Below, piece after piece: positions 45,541 through 56,630 of a stretch of 64,000 bases of DNA; position 1 is the first letter of the stretch, and each line of letters opens with the position of its first letter. The position numbers were made by a program, and so were the translations under genes. Source of the DNA: Moniliella sp. 'wahieum' (Eukaryota > Basidiomycota > Moniliellomycetes > Moniliellales > Moniliellaceae); the NCBI GenBank assembly GCA_003971905.1, contig RSEE01000091.1:1-64000 (forward strand), read 5' to 3'. Under the pieces are notes generated by a model. It was not told the DNA's origin. It saw only the letters and a list, made by a program, of their open reading frames with translations, and made no database searches.

Positions 45541-47550
45541 TGTGCGCAGCCTATGCCCACCCCACCCGCCCCCCCCACCAGGCGCCTCCGCCCGCAGCCC
45601 CACCCCGCTCCCCAGCATCCACGCCATCCTTAGCCCCGCCGCCCCCCGCCGCCCCCTGGGTCTTCCCACGCCACCGCCCCACCGCTTCCGAAGGCGGCCT
45701 CGACCTCCTCGCCCGCGCCAGCGCCCAGCACGCCCGCACCTCCTCCCTCTCACACACCCGCGCCCAGCACGCCCCACCTCCTCTCTCTCTCTCTCCTCTC
45801 CGCGCCGAGGCCCGCTCCCCCCGCCGCCCGCCTCCGCCGCCACCACCACCGCCAACGCTAACCGCCCGCACCCAGCCCTACCCTCCCCCGGGCGCCCCCA
45901 TCCCTCCGCCCCGCACCAGCTCGCTGCGCTCCCACACCCCCTCCCACTCCTACTCCCATTCCCGCTCCCACTCCCACTCCACCTCCACCACCTCCCTCCC
46001 CCTCTCCAGCCCCGCCCGCCCGCCCACCCGTCTCCCGCCCCTCCGCCGTCCCGCGTCCCCCCCGCACCCACGCCCATTCCCGCACCGCCTCTGCCCTCGC
46101 CGCCATGGAGCGCCTCCAGCTCTTCCCCGATCTAACCCTCCCCCTAGGCGAAGAAGTCCAACCTGTACCCATGGGCGTACGACCTGCCCCCTCTGCCCAC
46201 CACGCCGGCCCACGCCCCACCGCCTCCGCCACCCCCAGCCCCGCTACAACAAGGCGAACTCTTCATCCCGCCTGACCAGGTTCAGGACACATCCTCTTTG
46301 GCCGCAACCAGCCTGCGTTCCGTTACCATCAGAGCCTCTCTGCCCGTTCCTCCACCTCCTCGATGGGACCTGGCGCGGTATCGATACCGGCCTCTTCGCC
46401 TTCCGGATCTTACCTCCAACCCGTCCCTGGCTCGGTCAGTGTCAGCGTCGGCTCCCTCTCTCCCACCCGATGTCGCCCCTGCCTTCCCTCCCGCCCGTAC
46501 CAGGACCCAGTCCCAGTCCAAGTGGCAGCATGGTGGCGCTGCCTCCCCCCGCCTCGCCGGGGATCGGCGCCAGTCCTGATCCTCCCCCTGGCGCGTTCCG
46601 GGGGAAACGGAGGGGCGCGGGGAAAAGACTCCGCAGTCGCACAAGTACGAATGCCAGTGGTGCGGCAAACGGTTCACCCGCCCTTCGTCCCTCAAGATCC
46701 ACCTCCACGTTCATACGGGCGAAAAACCCTACGTGTGCGATGAACCCGACTGCGGCAAAAGCTTTAGTGTTCAGTCCAACCTCCGCCGACACAAACGATT
46801 CAACCATACGGATCAGACGGGGGCCTCGGCTGGCTCACCTTCCGCTTCCGTCCCGGCCTCGGCGCAAGGATCGGCGCAGGGCTCAGGCCAGGATCAGGCC
46901 AGACCTCAGGATCAGACCAGGATCGGCATTGGGCCGTCCATCTCGCCACGTCCCATTCAACCGCACCTCGTCGTCTCCCCGGGCAAGGGAACAGGGACTC
47001 AGCATCTGTCCCCTCACTCTGGTGCTGTTGCTGTTGCTGGTTCTGCTTCCTATCCCGGTTCCTATTCTGCTGCCGCTTCTGGTTCGCCACATCCTGCTGG
47101 ATCCCCACTGCATCCAGGCAACCTAAGTCCCTTGGCTACCAGCCCCCTCTTGCTTCCGGGCCCGTTAAGTCCCATTCCCACAGCCCGCTTTCGCTCCCCA
47201 ACGCAAGCCCGCATCCAGGCTCGCATTTAAGTCCCAGCCCGCTCTTGTCCCCTCTGGCGGGGCCAATGACTGGACCAATGCCTGGGCCAATGCCTGGACC
47301 AATGGCGGCGCCTCTGGTTGGCCCTCAGGTGATCGTCCCTAGCCACCCGAACAGTCCTTTGGTCGGCACGGTGGCTGGGACATTACCTGTCGTACCGCCA
47401 GCTCCGATCGCTCCTGCTTCCCCGCTCTTTCCGCTCGGTGGAAGCCTTCCCGAGTCATACGTCACAACCCAACTGTTGCCCCCCGATGCGGTTGCAGGTG
47501 TGCCGGCGGTACGGGTGGAAGAGCCCAAGCCGCCGCACTGGGCCGTATAG
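45541..47550 (+). CDS. C2H2 zinc-finger transcription factor, frameshifted
   Basis: Probable DNA-binding regulator. A long Pro/Ser-rich N-terminus ([18 protein letters not shown]) includes a His/Ser repeat ([13 protein letters not shown]). Then, across several frame changes, come [15 protein letters not shown] and [19 protein letters not shown]. Two adjacent C2H2 fingers lie at about 46640-46806: [20 protein letters not shown] then [11 protein letters not shown], and [20 protein letters not shown]. The TGEKPY linker is canonical, and the second finger has a CxxxxC spacing. The tail is Ser/Pro/Gly-rich with [11 protein letters not shown] repeats and ends HWAV at 47550. Just beyond, in another frame, SSGSVEGTFDLLAQFAQIVK looks coding, so the true end may be near 47620 or in a further exon. 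Confidence 0.8.
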
Positions 47551-48231
47551 TGGGTTTGTCTCTTCCGGCTCGGTGGAGGGTACCTTTGATTTGTTGGCGC
47601 AGTTTGCGCAGATTGTCAAGGTTCGATCTTGTGTTCCTGACACCCTCTGCGATCCTGCGATCCCATCGTCCCCGTGGTTTCCTCTTCCTTCCCTCCCTTT
47701 CCCTCCCTTTCCCTCCCTTTCCCTCCCTCCCTTTCCGCCCTTCTCACCCTTGTCTCCCTTCCATCCCTTGTCTCCCTTGTCACTAGTCACTCTTCCCTCT
47801 CCCTCTGTGTTCCGTTGTGTCTCTTGTGCTCTTGTACCGGATCCCATCCATGTCCGTGCTCATGTCTATGTTTTGCTCGCATTTGACCTGTATGTATGCC
47901 ACCATCGGGGATAGACGAGTGTGCGTTGCGAGATCGGCGGATGGGGCAGCGGGCGAGGGGGATGGTCCCCACGTTGTCGTGAGCCTCCGCGGATAGATTT
48001 AGATGAGCGGGGAGGAGAGGATAGGGGGAAGGTGGCGGAGGTGGAAGTGAAGTGGCGCGGTGGCGCTCCAATTTCATTTTTGCGCTGAGCTCATCCGGCG
48101 GCCTCGCCTTTTTAGCTGGAGGGCCACCTGGACCTGACTCGCAGGCAGCCGCAGACGGGAGGGGCATCGCTGCTGGCCGCGGCGGGCGTCTGTCTGTCTG
48201 CGCGACGATCTGCCCCGCCCCGCCGCCCGCC
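47551..48231. other. Intergenic region, possibly with the true 3' end of the C2H2 gene
   Basis: Coding-like text to about 47620, followed by a CCCTTTCCCTCC tandem tract (47685-47800) and T/C-rich DNA, then the presumed YAK1 promoter. No separate gene. Confidence 0.45.
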
Positions 48232-51015
48232 ATGGACGCTTCCGGCGCGCCCATTGACGCCTTGCCTCCGTCCCTCGACCGCCTCGACCGTCTCGAGCGC
48301 CGCCACAGCCGCAGAGGCGACGTCGAGGCCAGTGCGGCCGACGACGACGCTACTCTCCGGCCCCCCATAGCGCTGCGGCCGCCCACTTGCCCTCCTCCCT
48401 CGCCAACCTTGCGCCCCCCACCGCCTCGTCAACCTTGTCATCGGGCTTGCCTCCCATCGCGTCGTCGCTCGCTCCGATGCATGCCATGCAGGCTATGCCG
48501 CCCCCGCCTCCCGTGTCCTACCGCTCCTCCCTCTATGCCCCCTGGCAGACCGCCTCCCCCACCTCCCCCACCGCCCCTCCACCGCCCCGCTCCAACCCCG
48601 CCCGCGATGGCTTCCGCCGCGTGCGCGATCCCGCCGACTTGAGGCCCAACACTGAGGCGCTTCATCGTGCAACGGGGCGACGAGCAGACCCAGCGGGTGG
48701 GATGGTCAGCGTGCGTACCTCCATCCCTTTTCTCCTTTCCCTTCTCTCATTTCCCTTTTCTCCTTTCCCTTTTCTCCTTTCCCGTTCCGTCTGCTTGCCT
48801 GTGGTTTGCTTTTGTGTTGGGATAATTGTCTGACTCTTGAACCTCGGTTCGGTTTTCCTGCGCCCCTGAAGGCTCTGACGTCCTACCTCCATCATACGTA
48901 TCACCTTGTCAATCCATCCTTCCTCTACGAACTGGCCTGCAACCCTCGTCGGGTACTGACCAAGCCAGCCAAGCCAGCGCACAACCAAGGCCGGGACACG
49001 AAACGAACGACTTTATTCTCTATGTCAACGACTGGCTCGGCACCGAAGACGGGACAAGTATTTGATCTTGGACATGCTTGGGCAGGGCACATTTGGCCAG
49101 GTGGTCAGTGCCAAAACATGCGACGCACGAAATTGTGGCAGTCAAGGTGATCAAGAACCATCCGGCCTACCTCCAACAGAGCTGGACCGAGGTGGCTGTG
49201 TTGGAGTTGCTCAATACCAAATTTGATCCGCGCGACGAGCACCATCTGCTTCGCTTGCACGATACGTTTCTCCATGCCAACATTTGTGCTTGGTATTTGA
49301 ACTCTTGTCGAGCAACTTGTACGAACTGATTCGACAAAACTCGTACCGCGGCGTAAGTCCCTGGTTGGTACGTGTATTTTCGTCCCAGTTGCTCGATGCG
49401 CTCTCTCGTCCTCCAGGACGCCCACATTATCCACTGCGACCTCAAGCCCGAAACACTTGCTCAAGTCGCTCCAACCACCCTTGGCCATCAACACTCGTCG
49501 ACTTTGGCTCGGCCTGCGACGAACATCAAACCGCGTTCACCTACATTCAATCCCGCTTTTACCGTTCGCCCGAAGTCCTGCTCGGTCTGCCGTACAATGC
49601 AGCGATTGATATGTGGAGTTTGGGCTGCATTGCCGCCGAGCTCTTCCTCGGTCTGCCTTTGTTCCCCGGAACAAGCGAATTTAACCAAATGACCTGCATT
49701 GTCGAGATGATGGGGATGCCACCTACCCACATGCTCGCCAAGGGCAAGCATACCCACCACTTTTTCCGTCGGTACCCAGACGAGTATGGCCACCCGCACT
49801 ACCACCTCAAAACACGCGAGCAATGGGCCAAGAGCATCCGGACAAACCCAACGAACCCCCGACCAAAAATTCTTTGCTGCCACCACCTTGCCCGACATTA
49901 TTCGTTCCTACCCCCTCTCCCGCTCGCGCGGACACCCTCACTCGAGCCATCATCGGCCGACGAAGCACGCGAACAAGCCCAACTAACGTGCTTTATCGAT
50001 TTCCTCCAGGGCTTGCTCCAGATGGACCCGCACTTGCGCTGGACCGCGCACCAGGCTCGGTTGCACCCATTCGTGACGGGCGAACCGTTTACCGGACCGT
50101 TCCAGCCCCCTGACTCGACCGAACCACGTGGCACGACCACCGTACCAGCACAAGCGGCGGCAACTGTCCCCATACAGCGCCCTCCCGTGCCCTCATCGGG
50201 ATCGGGATCGGCACTTTCTCTCCCCCTTGCTCCGCTCGCGGCTCCCACACAAGTTCCAGCTGCAGCTGCAGCTCCCGGCTCGGTTTCAGCTTCGCTTTCA
50301 GCTTCGGCTTCTGCATCGTCTTCTTCCTCGCTGGAGAGGAATTCTCATCGCCTGCCCTCTGACTCGCCTCGCACTGCTCGTGTCACCTCCGGACGCAACT
50401 ATGCTGCCGAGGCAGCTTCGTATGCCCAGGCACAGGCACAGGCCCAGGCACAGGCCCAGGCACAGGCGCAAGTACAAGTGGCCCACTCACAGCGTAACCG
50501 GGCAAGTTACGTCGACCCGACGGGGACGGGGTGGCACGACGCCGGTCGGTAGTTGGACCGCACCGAACGTACGGCGGCGCAACCGACATGGCTTCTACCC
50601 TGTACGGTCGCACGGGGGGGTACTACTACGACCCTTCTCTTCCTGGTGCTGGTGCTGGGGTTGGTGCAGCGCCTATTTCTTCTTCGGCTACGGCAGCTGC
50701 AGCTGCGGCAGCTGGGTTCTCCCAGCCTCCCCCGTTTCCTCCTAGCTCGTACCACCCCCCGCGCACCGTCGCTTCCCTCCACCATCCCGACCGTCCCCCG
50801 CAGGAGTGCTTTCTGCACTGCCTAGTGCCATGGGCACCACCCTCCCATCTCTGTCGTCGAACGCTAGTGGGATGGCGTTGGATCCCACCTCGTTGCCCAT
50901 GAGTTTACCCCCCGCATTGGTCCCCGGCGGTCAGGCGGCGGAGTACTACGAAGTACGAGACCCTCGGGACGCTCGGGACCCCAGGGTGGAACGCACGTAT
51001 CGAGGTGCTTACTAG
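48232..51015 (+). CDS. YAK1: YAK1 dual-specificity protein kinase (DYRK family), frameshifted
   Basis: Growth-restraining kinase acting opposite PKA. Exon 1 (48232-48710) is Pro/Ser-rich and ends FRRVRDPADLRPNTEALHR... GGMVS. Exon 2 (48863 on) starts PLKALTSYLHHTYHLVNPSF and NPRRVLTKPAK, the family N-terminal signature. The kinase domain has ILYVNDWLGTED, LILDMLGQGTFGQVV, AVKVIKNHPAYLQQSW (lysine), CLVFELLSSNLYELIRQ, IIHCDLKPE (catalytic Asp) and VDFGSAC. The activation loop FTYIQSRFYRSPEVLLGLP keeps the second tyrosine of YxY, with Phe in the first place. It ends FIDFLQGLLQMDPHLRWT and HPFVTGEPFTGPF. The tail has Ser/Ala and Gln-Ala repeats and ends RVERTYRGAY. Several indels occur, and the acceptor at 48862 reads TGCG instead of the expected TGCAG. 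Confidence 0.95.
48711..48862 (+). other. YAK1 intron with apparently damaged acceptor
   Basis: Donor GTGCGT follows MVS. The conserved PLKALTSYL resumes after TTTTCCTGCG. A TTTCTCCTTTCCC repeat fills the middle. Confidence 0.65.
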
Positions 51016-51623
51016 GTGCCTTCTTGCTCCAAGTCCAGCTCGTGGTCAAGATGGATGTCTAGGTAGAGGTAGAGGTGGAGGTGGAGGTGCAAGTCTGGAT
51101 TTGCCCTTGCCTCCCTCCCCCCTTCCCGCCTTTCATTTCCTCTTCTCCTGTTTACCCTGTGCCCCTTTCCCCCCCCTCCATTGGGCCTGTATGCATTTCG
51201 TTTCGGTGAAATAGGACTGGAGTACCTCCCCGCCCCCCCTGCGCTAAGCTTTTGGCTTGGTTTTCCAGCAACGTATAACAACGTTCAGCAATTTGCAGTA
51301 GCGTACCCCGCAGCAATCTACAACACTCCAGGCAAAAGGATGGGCAGTATGTCATGTGCTTTCCTTTGCTTTCCTCTGCTCGGCCGGGGTTTCGCACCGT
51401 ATGGACTGGAGGCACAAAGCGCAGGCACGGATGTTGGCGCAGGTGCTGCCCCCGTCCCCCCCCTCTCGGCTTTTCTTGGGCTGTACACTCCTATCCACTG
51501 TGAAGCGTGGCCTTCGCTCCTCACCACCTGAACGCCCCAGTACAAATGGGAAGGGCGAGAGAACCGTGGGCCCACGGCCACAGCGAGCATGCAAAGGGTA
51601 AAGAGTACCATGAGAGGAAGGGG
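51016..51623. other. Convergent intergenic region, no gene
   Basis: 608 bp between YAK1 and NDUFB3 ends. A GGTAGAGGTGGAGGTGGAGG repeat lies at about 51062-51090. No gene seen. Confidence 0.55.
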
Positions 51624-51812
51624 CTAATGGTGTCCCGAAGCGGGGGCCGCAGGCGTGGTAAAGTACTCCCAGATGCAGTACCCAACAAACACGGACGTGG
51701 ACCAGGTGAAGCCCGGAAGCGAGTACCGCACCATGTTACGCAGTTGGAAGATGGGGTGGTAGCGCCATTGGTCACGCTTGGCCCAGGGCGAGTGGCGTAG
51801 TTCGGATGACAT
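51624..51812 (-). CDS. NDUFB3: Complex I subunit NDUFB3 (B12 type)
   Basis: Accessory subunit of mitochondrial NADH:ubiquinone oxidoreductase. The 62-residue protein starts MSSELRHSPWAKRDQWRYHP, matching the family pattern of a W-x-x-R-x-x-WRY segment, then FQLRNMVRYSLPGF, and a single membrane helix TWSTSVFVGYCIWEYF (about residues 37-51). It ends TTPAAPASGHH. The ATG at 51812 was chosen over an in-frame upstream frame because the family has a short, presequence-free N-terminus. The frame is intact and has no intron. Confident family call based on the RDxWRY...LPGF pattern and the single helix. Confidence 0.85.
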   Translation of the reverse strand: MSSELRHSPWAKRDQWRYHPIFQLRNMVRYSLPGFTWSTSVFVGYCIWEYFTTPAAPASGHH

Positions 51813-52497
51813 GGTGGGGCTGGCCAGGGTGGAGAGGGGGGGGGTAGGGGGGTTAGCATGGCTTCTTCCACCAACATCACCGGGGATGGACCGGAGCAAC
51901 GATGGATGGTGGATGGTGGATGGTGGAGGTAGAGGTAGAGGAGGAGGGGGCGGTCAGCCAAGAGGGGGAGGAGAAAGACATACGACAAGCCAAGCAAACA
52001 AACGGTGGTCGAGCGAACCCACCAGCAGCCAGGTAGGAGGGAGCGGGGGTGAGATGGGCTAGAGCCACCCCGGCGCTACGCTGGGCAGGAGGGCGTGGGA
52101 TTATTAATTGGCACTTGCCTCCGTTCCGCACTGAGTATAGGGTAGGGTAGGGTTGGGCTTGAAGCTTGCTTGCCACGCCAGGGTAGGGTTGCTCCCCCTT
52201 CGTTGGCTAGCTCACCATCTCACGCTCTCTACTGGGCTTGTCTGGGCGCAAGACGGGACCATGACATGGGAATCAAATATGGGTCCAACGCACAAACAAA
52301 CAAACGTGGGCACGAGTTAAGTCGCAGGCGCCAATGCAGAGGGGAGACGAACGTGCGCACGTGGAGGGGGCGCGGGGGGGCGTAGGTGCCCATGCCTTGC
52401 AGCGCCAGATGCGGAACCGGGGGGAAGGTTGCCAGGAGAAGGAACGCGGGAGAGAAGAGGAAATAAGCGGACAGAGGGAGAAGAAGAGCACAGATGG
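51813..52497. other. Intergenic region, NDUFB3 promoter side
   Basis: 685 bp. GATGGTGGATGGTGGAGG and GGTAGAGG repeats (51902-51945), a GGGTAGGGTAGGGTTGG run (52140-52155). No gene seen. Confidence 0.5.
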
Positions 52498-52944
52498 TTA
52501 TTGGTAGCCATGCATATTGGCTTCGCCATCTTGGAGGAACGCGTCGTGCCAGTCGTCAGGGTGAAGGGAAGGGAAGGTCTGGTTGTGGAAATGATACGCA
52601 TACCAAAACAGGCCAGCGATGAGCAGGAGCAGCAGCAGCCGCGCATGATGCGATGGCGCTCGGTACGCATTGCTTTCGCGTAACGTGCGCTGGTACGTTT
52701 CCGCCAACGCGGGGTTGGCCGCGGCTAGGCGGGCGCGCGTCGCATTGTCCGCGGCTTGGGACAGGAGCGAGCGCGGGAGATGGGCAGCATGCGCTAGAGC
52801 GGCCGAACCGGCTTCGGACGCCCACTTGCCATCACGCTTCTCGGGGGGGAAGGGGTCGAGGATGAGGTCAGACTCGGGGCGGTCCATGGCGGGGGTGCGG
52901 CGGAGGCGAGGCGCAGAGGAGGGGGACGGGGAGACAGCCGACAT
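52498..52944 (-). CDS. Single-pass membrane protein of unknown function
   Basis: An intact 148-residue frame starting MSAVSPSPSSAPRLRRTPAM. The N-terminal two thirds are hydrophilic and Ala/Arg-rich (KRDGKWASEAGSAALAHAAH, SLLSQAADNATRARLAAANP). One strong transmembrane helix follows (ARLLLLLLIAGLFWYAYHFH, about residues 103-122), then a short acidic tail ending DGEANMHGYQ. There is no signal peptide, so a cytosolic N-terminus with a C-terminal anchor is likely. I do not recognise the family. The sustained frame, sensible topology and start 650 bp from a divergent aminotransferase support a real gene. Confidence 0.65.
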   Translation of the reverse strand: MSAVSPSPSSAPRLRRTPAMDRPESDLILDPFPPEKRDGKWASEAGSAALAHAAHLPRSLLSQAADNATRARLAAANPALAETYQRTLRESNAYRAPSHHARLLLLLLIAGLFWYAYHFHNQTFPSLHPDDWHDAFLQDGEANMHGYQ

Positions 52945-53597
52945 GGACGCAGCAACCGCAAGCAGCTGGGCCGATCGGAGCTGCTCTGTGTTGAGCGTGA
53001 GATGTGGCTGCGGAGGCGCCAATGAGACGGCCAGGCGCGCCGGGACAATTGAACGTTCAACCTTGCTGCTCCACGTGAAACGGGAGGGATGCTGCTGGGG
53101 CTGTGCTTGCCCGTGCTCAGCCGTGCTGAGAGTCGGTGCAACGAGCCCACGTGTTTCTGATTGCCGGGTGTATCCGGCCGCTTCGGGTGGCCCCCAACGT
53201 GCAGCAGACCGCCTTGTTGATGTTAGGTAAGGAGGGGGGCCGCGTACGGGGGCCCTGTCGCACACTGGTGGGGTGCCCGGTGCATTCAGCAACGATGGAC
53301 GACGCGCCTGCATTCGCGTGTGGCGCGCAGGCACAGGGTCACTGTGGCGCTGCACGGCCCCCACGCGGGCAGTCGGTGCGGCCCCGTGCGGCATGTGTTA
53401 CATGATCAGCAGCACCACGCGGGAGCCCTGTGGATGACTGCCCCCGCGCCTCACTGTGTTTATCTCGTGTCCTCCATCCGTAACACATTAATCACCCTCG
53501 CCTGGGGAGGATTGTACGTGTATATAATGCTCCTACGCCTCAGCGTATCTCTCCATTCTCCATCCTCCAGCCCCCAGCCCCCATCCCCCTCTCCACC
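52945..53597. promoter_or_regulatory. Divergent promoter region of the membrane protein and aminotransferase
   Basis: 653 bp. E-boxes CACGTG at 53072-53077 and 53148-53153, a TTGAACGTTCAA palindrome at 53048-53059, and a TATATAA box at 53521-53527, about 70 nt before the aminotransferase ATG. No gene seen. Confidence 0.6.
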
Positions 53598-55118
53598 ATG
53601 CCCGACGGCGGAATGGACACCATTGCCCCCCCCCCCGGTGGCCAAGTCGCTGGCCAAGGCCCCTGCGCCACCCAGCAACAGCCGTAGTGGACTACGACCG
53701 CTACCTGTCCGCCGCCTTGCGCAATTGGCCCGATGGCTCTATCCGCAGGCTCTACAGCGCCGAGGACATGGACCGCGGCATCAGCTTCCTGTCTGGCATG
53801 CCCAACCCTTCCATGTTCCCCTTCAAGTGGCTTACATTTGGTGCGGTTAACCCGCAGACCGGCGCCACCGATCCCGTCACCGTCCGCCCCGACCTGTTTG
53901 AGGCCAGCTTGCAGTACCTGCCCGCCCAGGGCCTCGCTTCGCTCGCCGACTGGTTCCAGTCCTTTGTCTCTACCCTTCATTCGCGCCCCATTCATTTTAC
54001 TACTCACCCTGCCCATACCACATGGGGCGTCACGGTCGGATCAGGCATCCAAGACTTGCTCTCGACTGCTTTCCGTGTGCTCCTCGACCCGGGGACACGG
54101 TCTTATTCGAAGCACCAACCTACGCGTACGTCCATCCTTGCGCCCCATTTTCTCCTACATGTTGCTAACCGTTCTCATTCCATGGATAGTGGCGCCCTCC
54201 TCCCTGTACACCCATTGGGAGCAGAACCCGTACCAGCCGCCATTGATGATGGCGGCTTGGACGCGGCTGCTCTCGAGCGGCAACTCAGCGGCTGGCGCAC
54301 CAACGCAGCAACCAAAGACAAGCCCTTTCCCAAATGTTTGTACACCATCCCCGTCGGCGGGAACCCCCATGGGACCACAGCCAGTGAGCAACGCAAACGG
54401 ATGGTGCTCAACGTGTGTCGGCGCCATGGTGTGCTGATCCTCGAGGATGACGCTTACTATTTCCTCAACTACGATGGCCTGGGTGCGAACCCCACCACGC
54501 GGCCCAGGATTAAATCCTACTTTGCTCTAGAAGAGGAGGACAAGGACATTTGGGGCAACGGCCGTGTTCTTCGTTTGATTCCTTCTCCAAGATCCTCTCG
54601 GCGGGTCTACGGATTGGGTTTGCTTCAGGGCCTCAAAGTCTGATTGAAGCGATGGATGTGGTTTCGGCTTCGGGCCTGATGCATGCTTCGGGACCGACGA
54701 TGGCCATGTCCCTCGCTCTCCTGGAACACTGGGGGGTCGACGGATTCCTCTACAATGCCGACAAGGTCGCTACTTTTTACCGTGATCGAAGGGACTTGTT
54801 TGAGCGCCTCGTCCGCTCTGTCTTGGGTGCTGGAGAAGGGAAGAAGGCGGTGGCAGAATGGGTGACGCCCGAGGCAGGGATGTTCCTTTGGATCAAGTTG
54901 CATTTGCCAGGACCCTGTTCGAGTGATATGTTGCACCACAAGGCCTTGCCAAGGGCGTCATTGCTGTGCCGGGCATCCACTTTTTCCCTACACCCACGGC
55001 GACCCCTTATTGTCGTCTGTCTTACTCGGTCGTCCCTGTGGAAGAGATGGAGCTGGGGCTCCGCCGCTTGCGGGAGTGCATCGAAGAAACGTGGAGCGAG
55101 GCAGGACAGCCGCTCTAG
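53598..55118 (+). CDS. PLP-dependent aminotransferase (ARO8/aminoadipate type), frameshifted
   Basis: Fold-type I aminotransferase, probably for aromatic amino acids, kynurenine or 2-aminoadipate. Exons are 53598-54125 and 54190-55118; the 64-nt intron splits a TAC GC|T codon pair in the FEAPTYA motif. Motifs: YLSAALRNWPDGSIRRLY, ISFLSGMPNPSMFPF, LQYLPAQGLASLADWF, VTVGSGIQDLLSTAF, YTIPVGGNPHGTTASEQRK, ILEDDAYYFLNY (PLP-binding Asp and Tyr), and FDSFSKILSAGLRIGFASG with the Schiff-base lysine. It ends VIAVPGIHFFPT, CRLSYSVVPVEEMELGLRRL and EAGQPL. Indels lie in the C run at 53627, near 54100, 54565 and 54925. ARO8-type substrate choice cannot be settled from sequence. Confidence 0.9.
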
Positions 55119-55318
55119 GCGTCTTCTTTGTTATCCCAGTCCCAACAAAATCTTGTATCTGTCTCTGTCGTCCTGCTCACTCACACTCCGGTTCTCTTTA
55201 GTACTAGCTAGACATTCACTCCCCTCTCTCCCCTTCCTCGGGTTACATTTTCTGTACTTTCCTCGAAATGATTCGTTTTGTTTGTCACAAAAGATGCCTG
55301 GGGTATAAAAGTAGGTGG

Positions 55319-56589
55319 TTAGGGTCCAAAGTCCACTGCCCGGTCCATGTCGGCAGCAGGAACAACCCAGTCGAGCAGCGTCATCAGCACCATATCCACC
55401 GCTGCCACAATGACAAACACCACCCCGCCGAACCAAGGATGGCCCGCTGCGTAGTAGCGGAGAAGCAAGCTGCCTCTCTCCAACGGCGGTGGCAGCTCGT
55501 CGTACACGATTTCCACACGCCGCGCCACCTCGGCCCAAGAGTACATCTCCTTCACCTTGGCATGAGCTAGGAACGGATCATGTCCCCACGTTCAATCCGC
55601 TCCACCGCCCGTAACGTCGTGTCCACCACATCGTCCTCGTCTGCCTCGGCCAGGAGACGAGGTCCGGAGGCAACACTTCCTCCACCCCGCCCACGCGCGT
55701 TGACACAACCAACAACCCGGCCGCAGCACCTTCCACCAAGCCCGTACCAAACGCCTCGGTGAGAGAGGTGTTGAGCAAAATGTCGCCGCAGTGCAGATGA
55801 GCCAGGACATCGGTACTAGCTACCGAGCCTACCAATTCGACACGATCCTGCAACTCGGTGCGCTCGCGCATCTGTTCCAGTCCGACCCGGTTTGGTCCTC
55901 GCCTCCGATCACGAATCGCACATGGGGGTGTGCGGCACAGATTCGCGGGATGGCCGCTTCGAGCAGATCGGTGCCTTTGCGGTACATGAGCCGGGACAGA
56001 ACGACGATCGTCACGAAAGTTCCGTGTTGGTGGGGGCGGGTGCGCGGGGGAAGGAAGTGGGTGGCGACAACGGCGTTGGGAATGACGCTGACTCGAGCCG
56101 GATCGAGCTGGGCGCGTAAGGCCGTGTTTTCCTTGCCAACATGGGAGACGGTGATGATGTGCCCGGTACCAGCCAAGAGAAAGCGAAGCAACTTGGAGGT
56201 CAGGAAGGACGCCACATTGTCCATCCCAAACAAGGAGTGGTCCGTAAACACGCTCTTGACCCCAATGCTCCCAGCATGCAACAACGCTTCCAGCCCCATT
56301 GACGACAAGGCTTGGTGCGCATGCACAATCTCAATTCGTTCCCGTACCACAATCGAACGCAGGAGCGGACCCAAGCCAAAAAAGTTGGGCAACGTATCTT
56401 GGCGCGCGACCACCGCATACGGTACATAGTACACCTTGATCCCTCGCAGGAGGTGACGCACCCCCACCCGCTCTCCATACGCGTGAGTGAGAATGACGAC
56501 TTTATGGCCCCGTGCGACCAGCGCTTGGGCCACCATGTAGATATGACCCTCCACACCCCCTAGGTTGGGAAGAAAAAATCCGACACCAT
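55319..56589 (-). CDS. GPI3: PIG-A/GPI3, catalytic subunit of GPI-GlcNAc transferase, frameshifted
   Basis: GT4 glycosyltransferase making GlcNAc-PI, the first step of GPI anchors, on the cytosolic ER face. The start MVSDFFFPN is followed, after one lost base, by LGGVEGHIYMVAQALVARGH, VVILTHAYGERVG, VYYVPY, FTDHSLFGMDNVASFLTSK, VSVIPNAV, TIVVLSRLMYRKGTDLLEA and RFVIGGE. After a shift near 55870 come VELVGSV, ILLNTSLTEAFGTGLVEGAA (the GT4 EX7E-type region) and VVSTRVGGVEEVLP. The C-terminus, after more shifts, is VKEMYSWAEVARRVEIVYDE and a membrane anchor FGGVVFVIVAAVDMVLMTLL, ending DRAVDFGP. The start lies only about 40-80 bp after the upstream co-oriented gene's stop, so a short upstream exon cannot be excluded. 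Confidence 0.94.
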
Positions 56590-56630
56590 CCTAAGTACAG
56601 TCCAATTGAACGCAAGGGTGGGGATGACGA

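Noticed and set aside
45426-47126. 566-codon open frame as a single protein
   Set aside because: It stays open because of GC-rich Pro/Ser/Arg codons. The zinc fingers lie in a different frame, so the real gene switches frames; this frame is only partly used.
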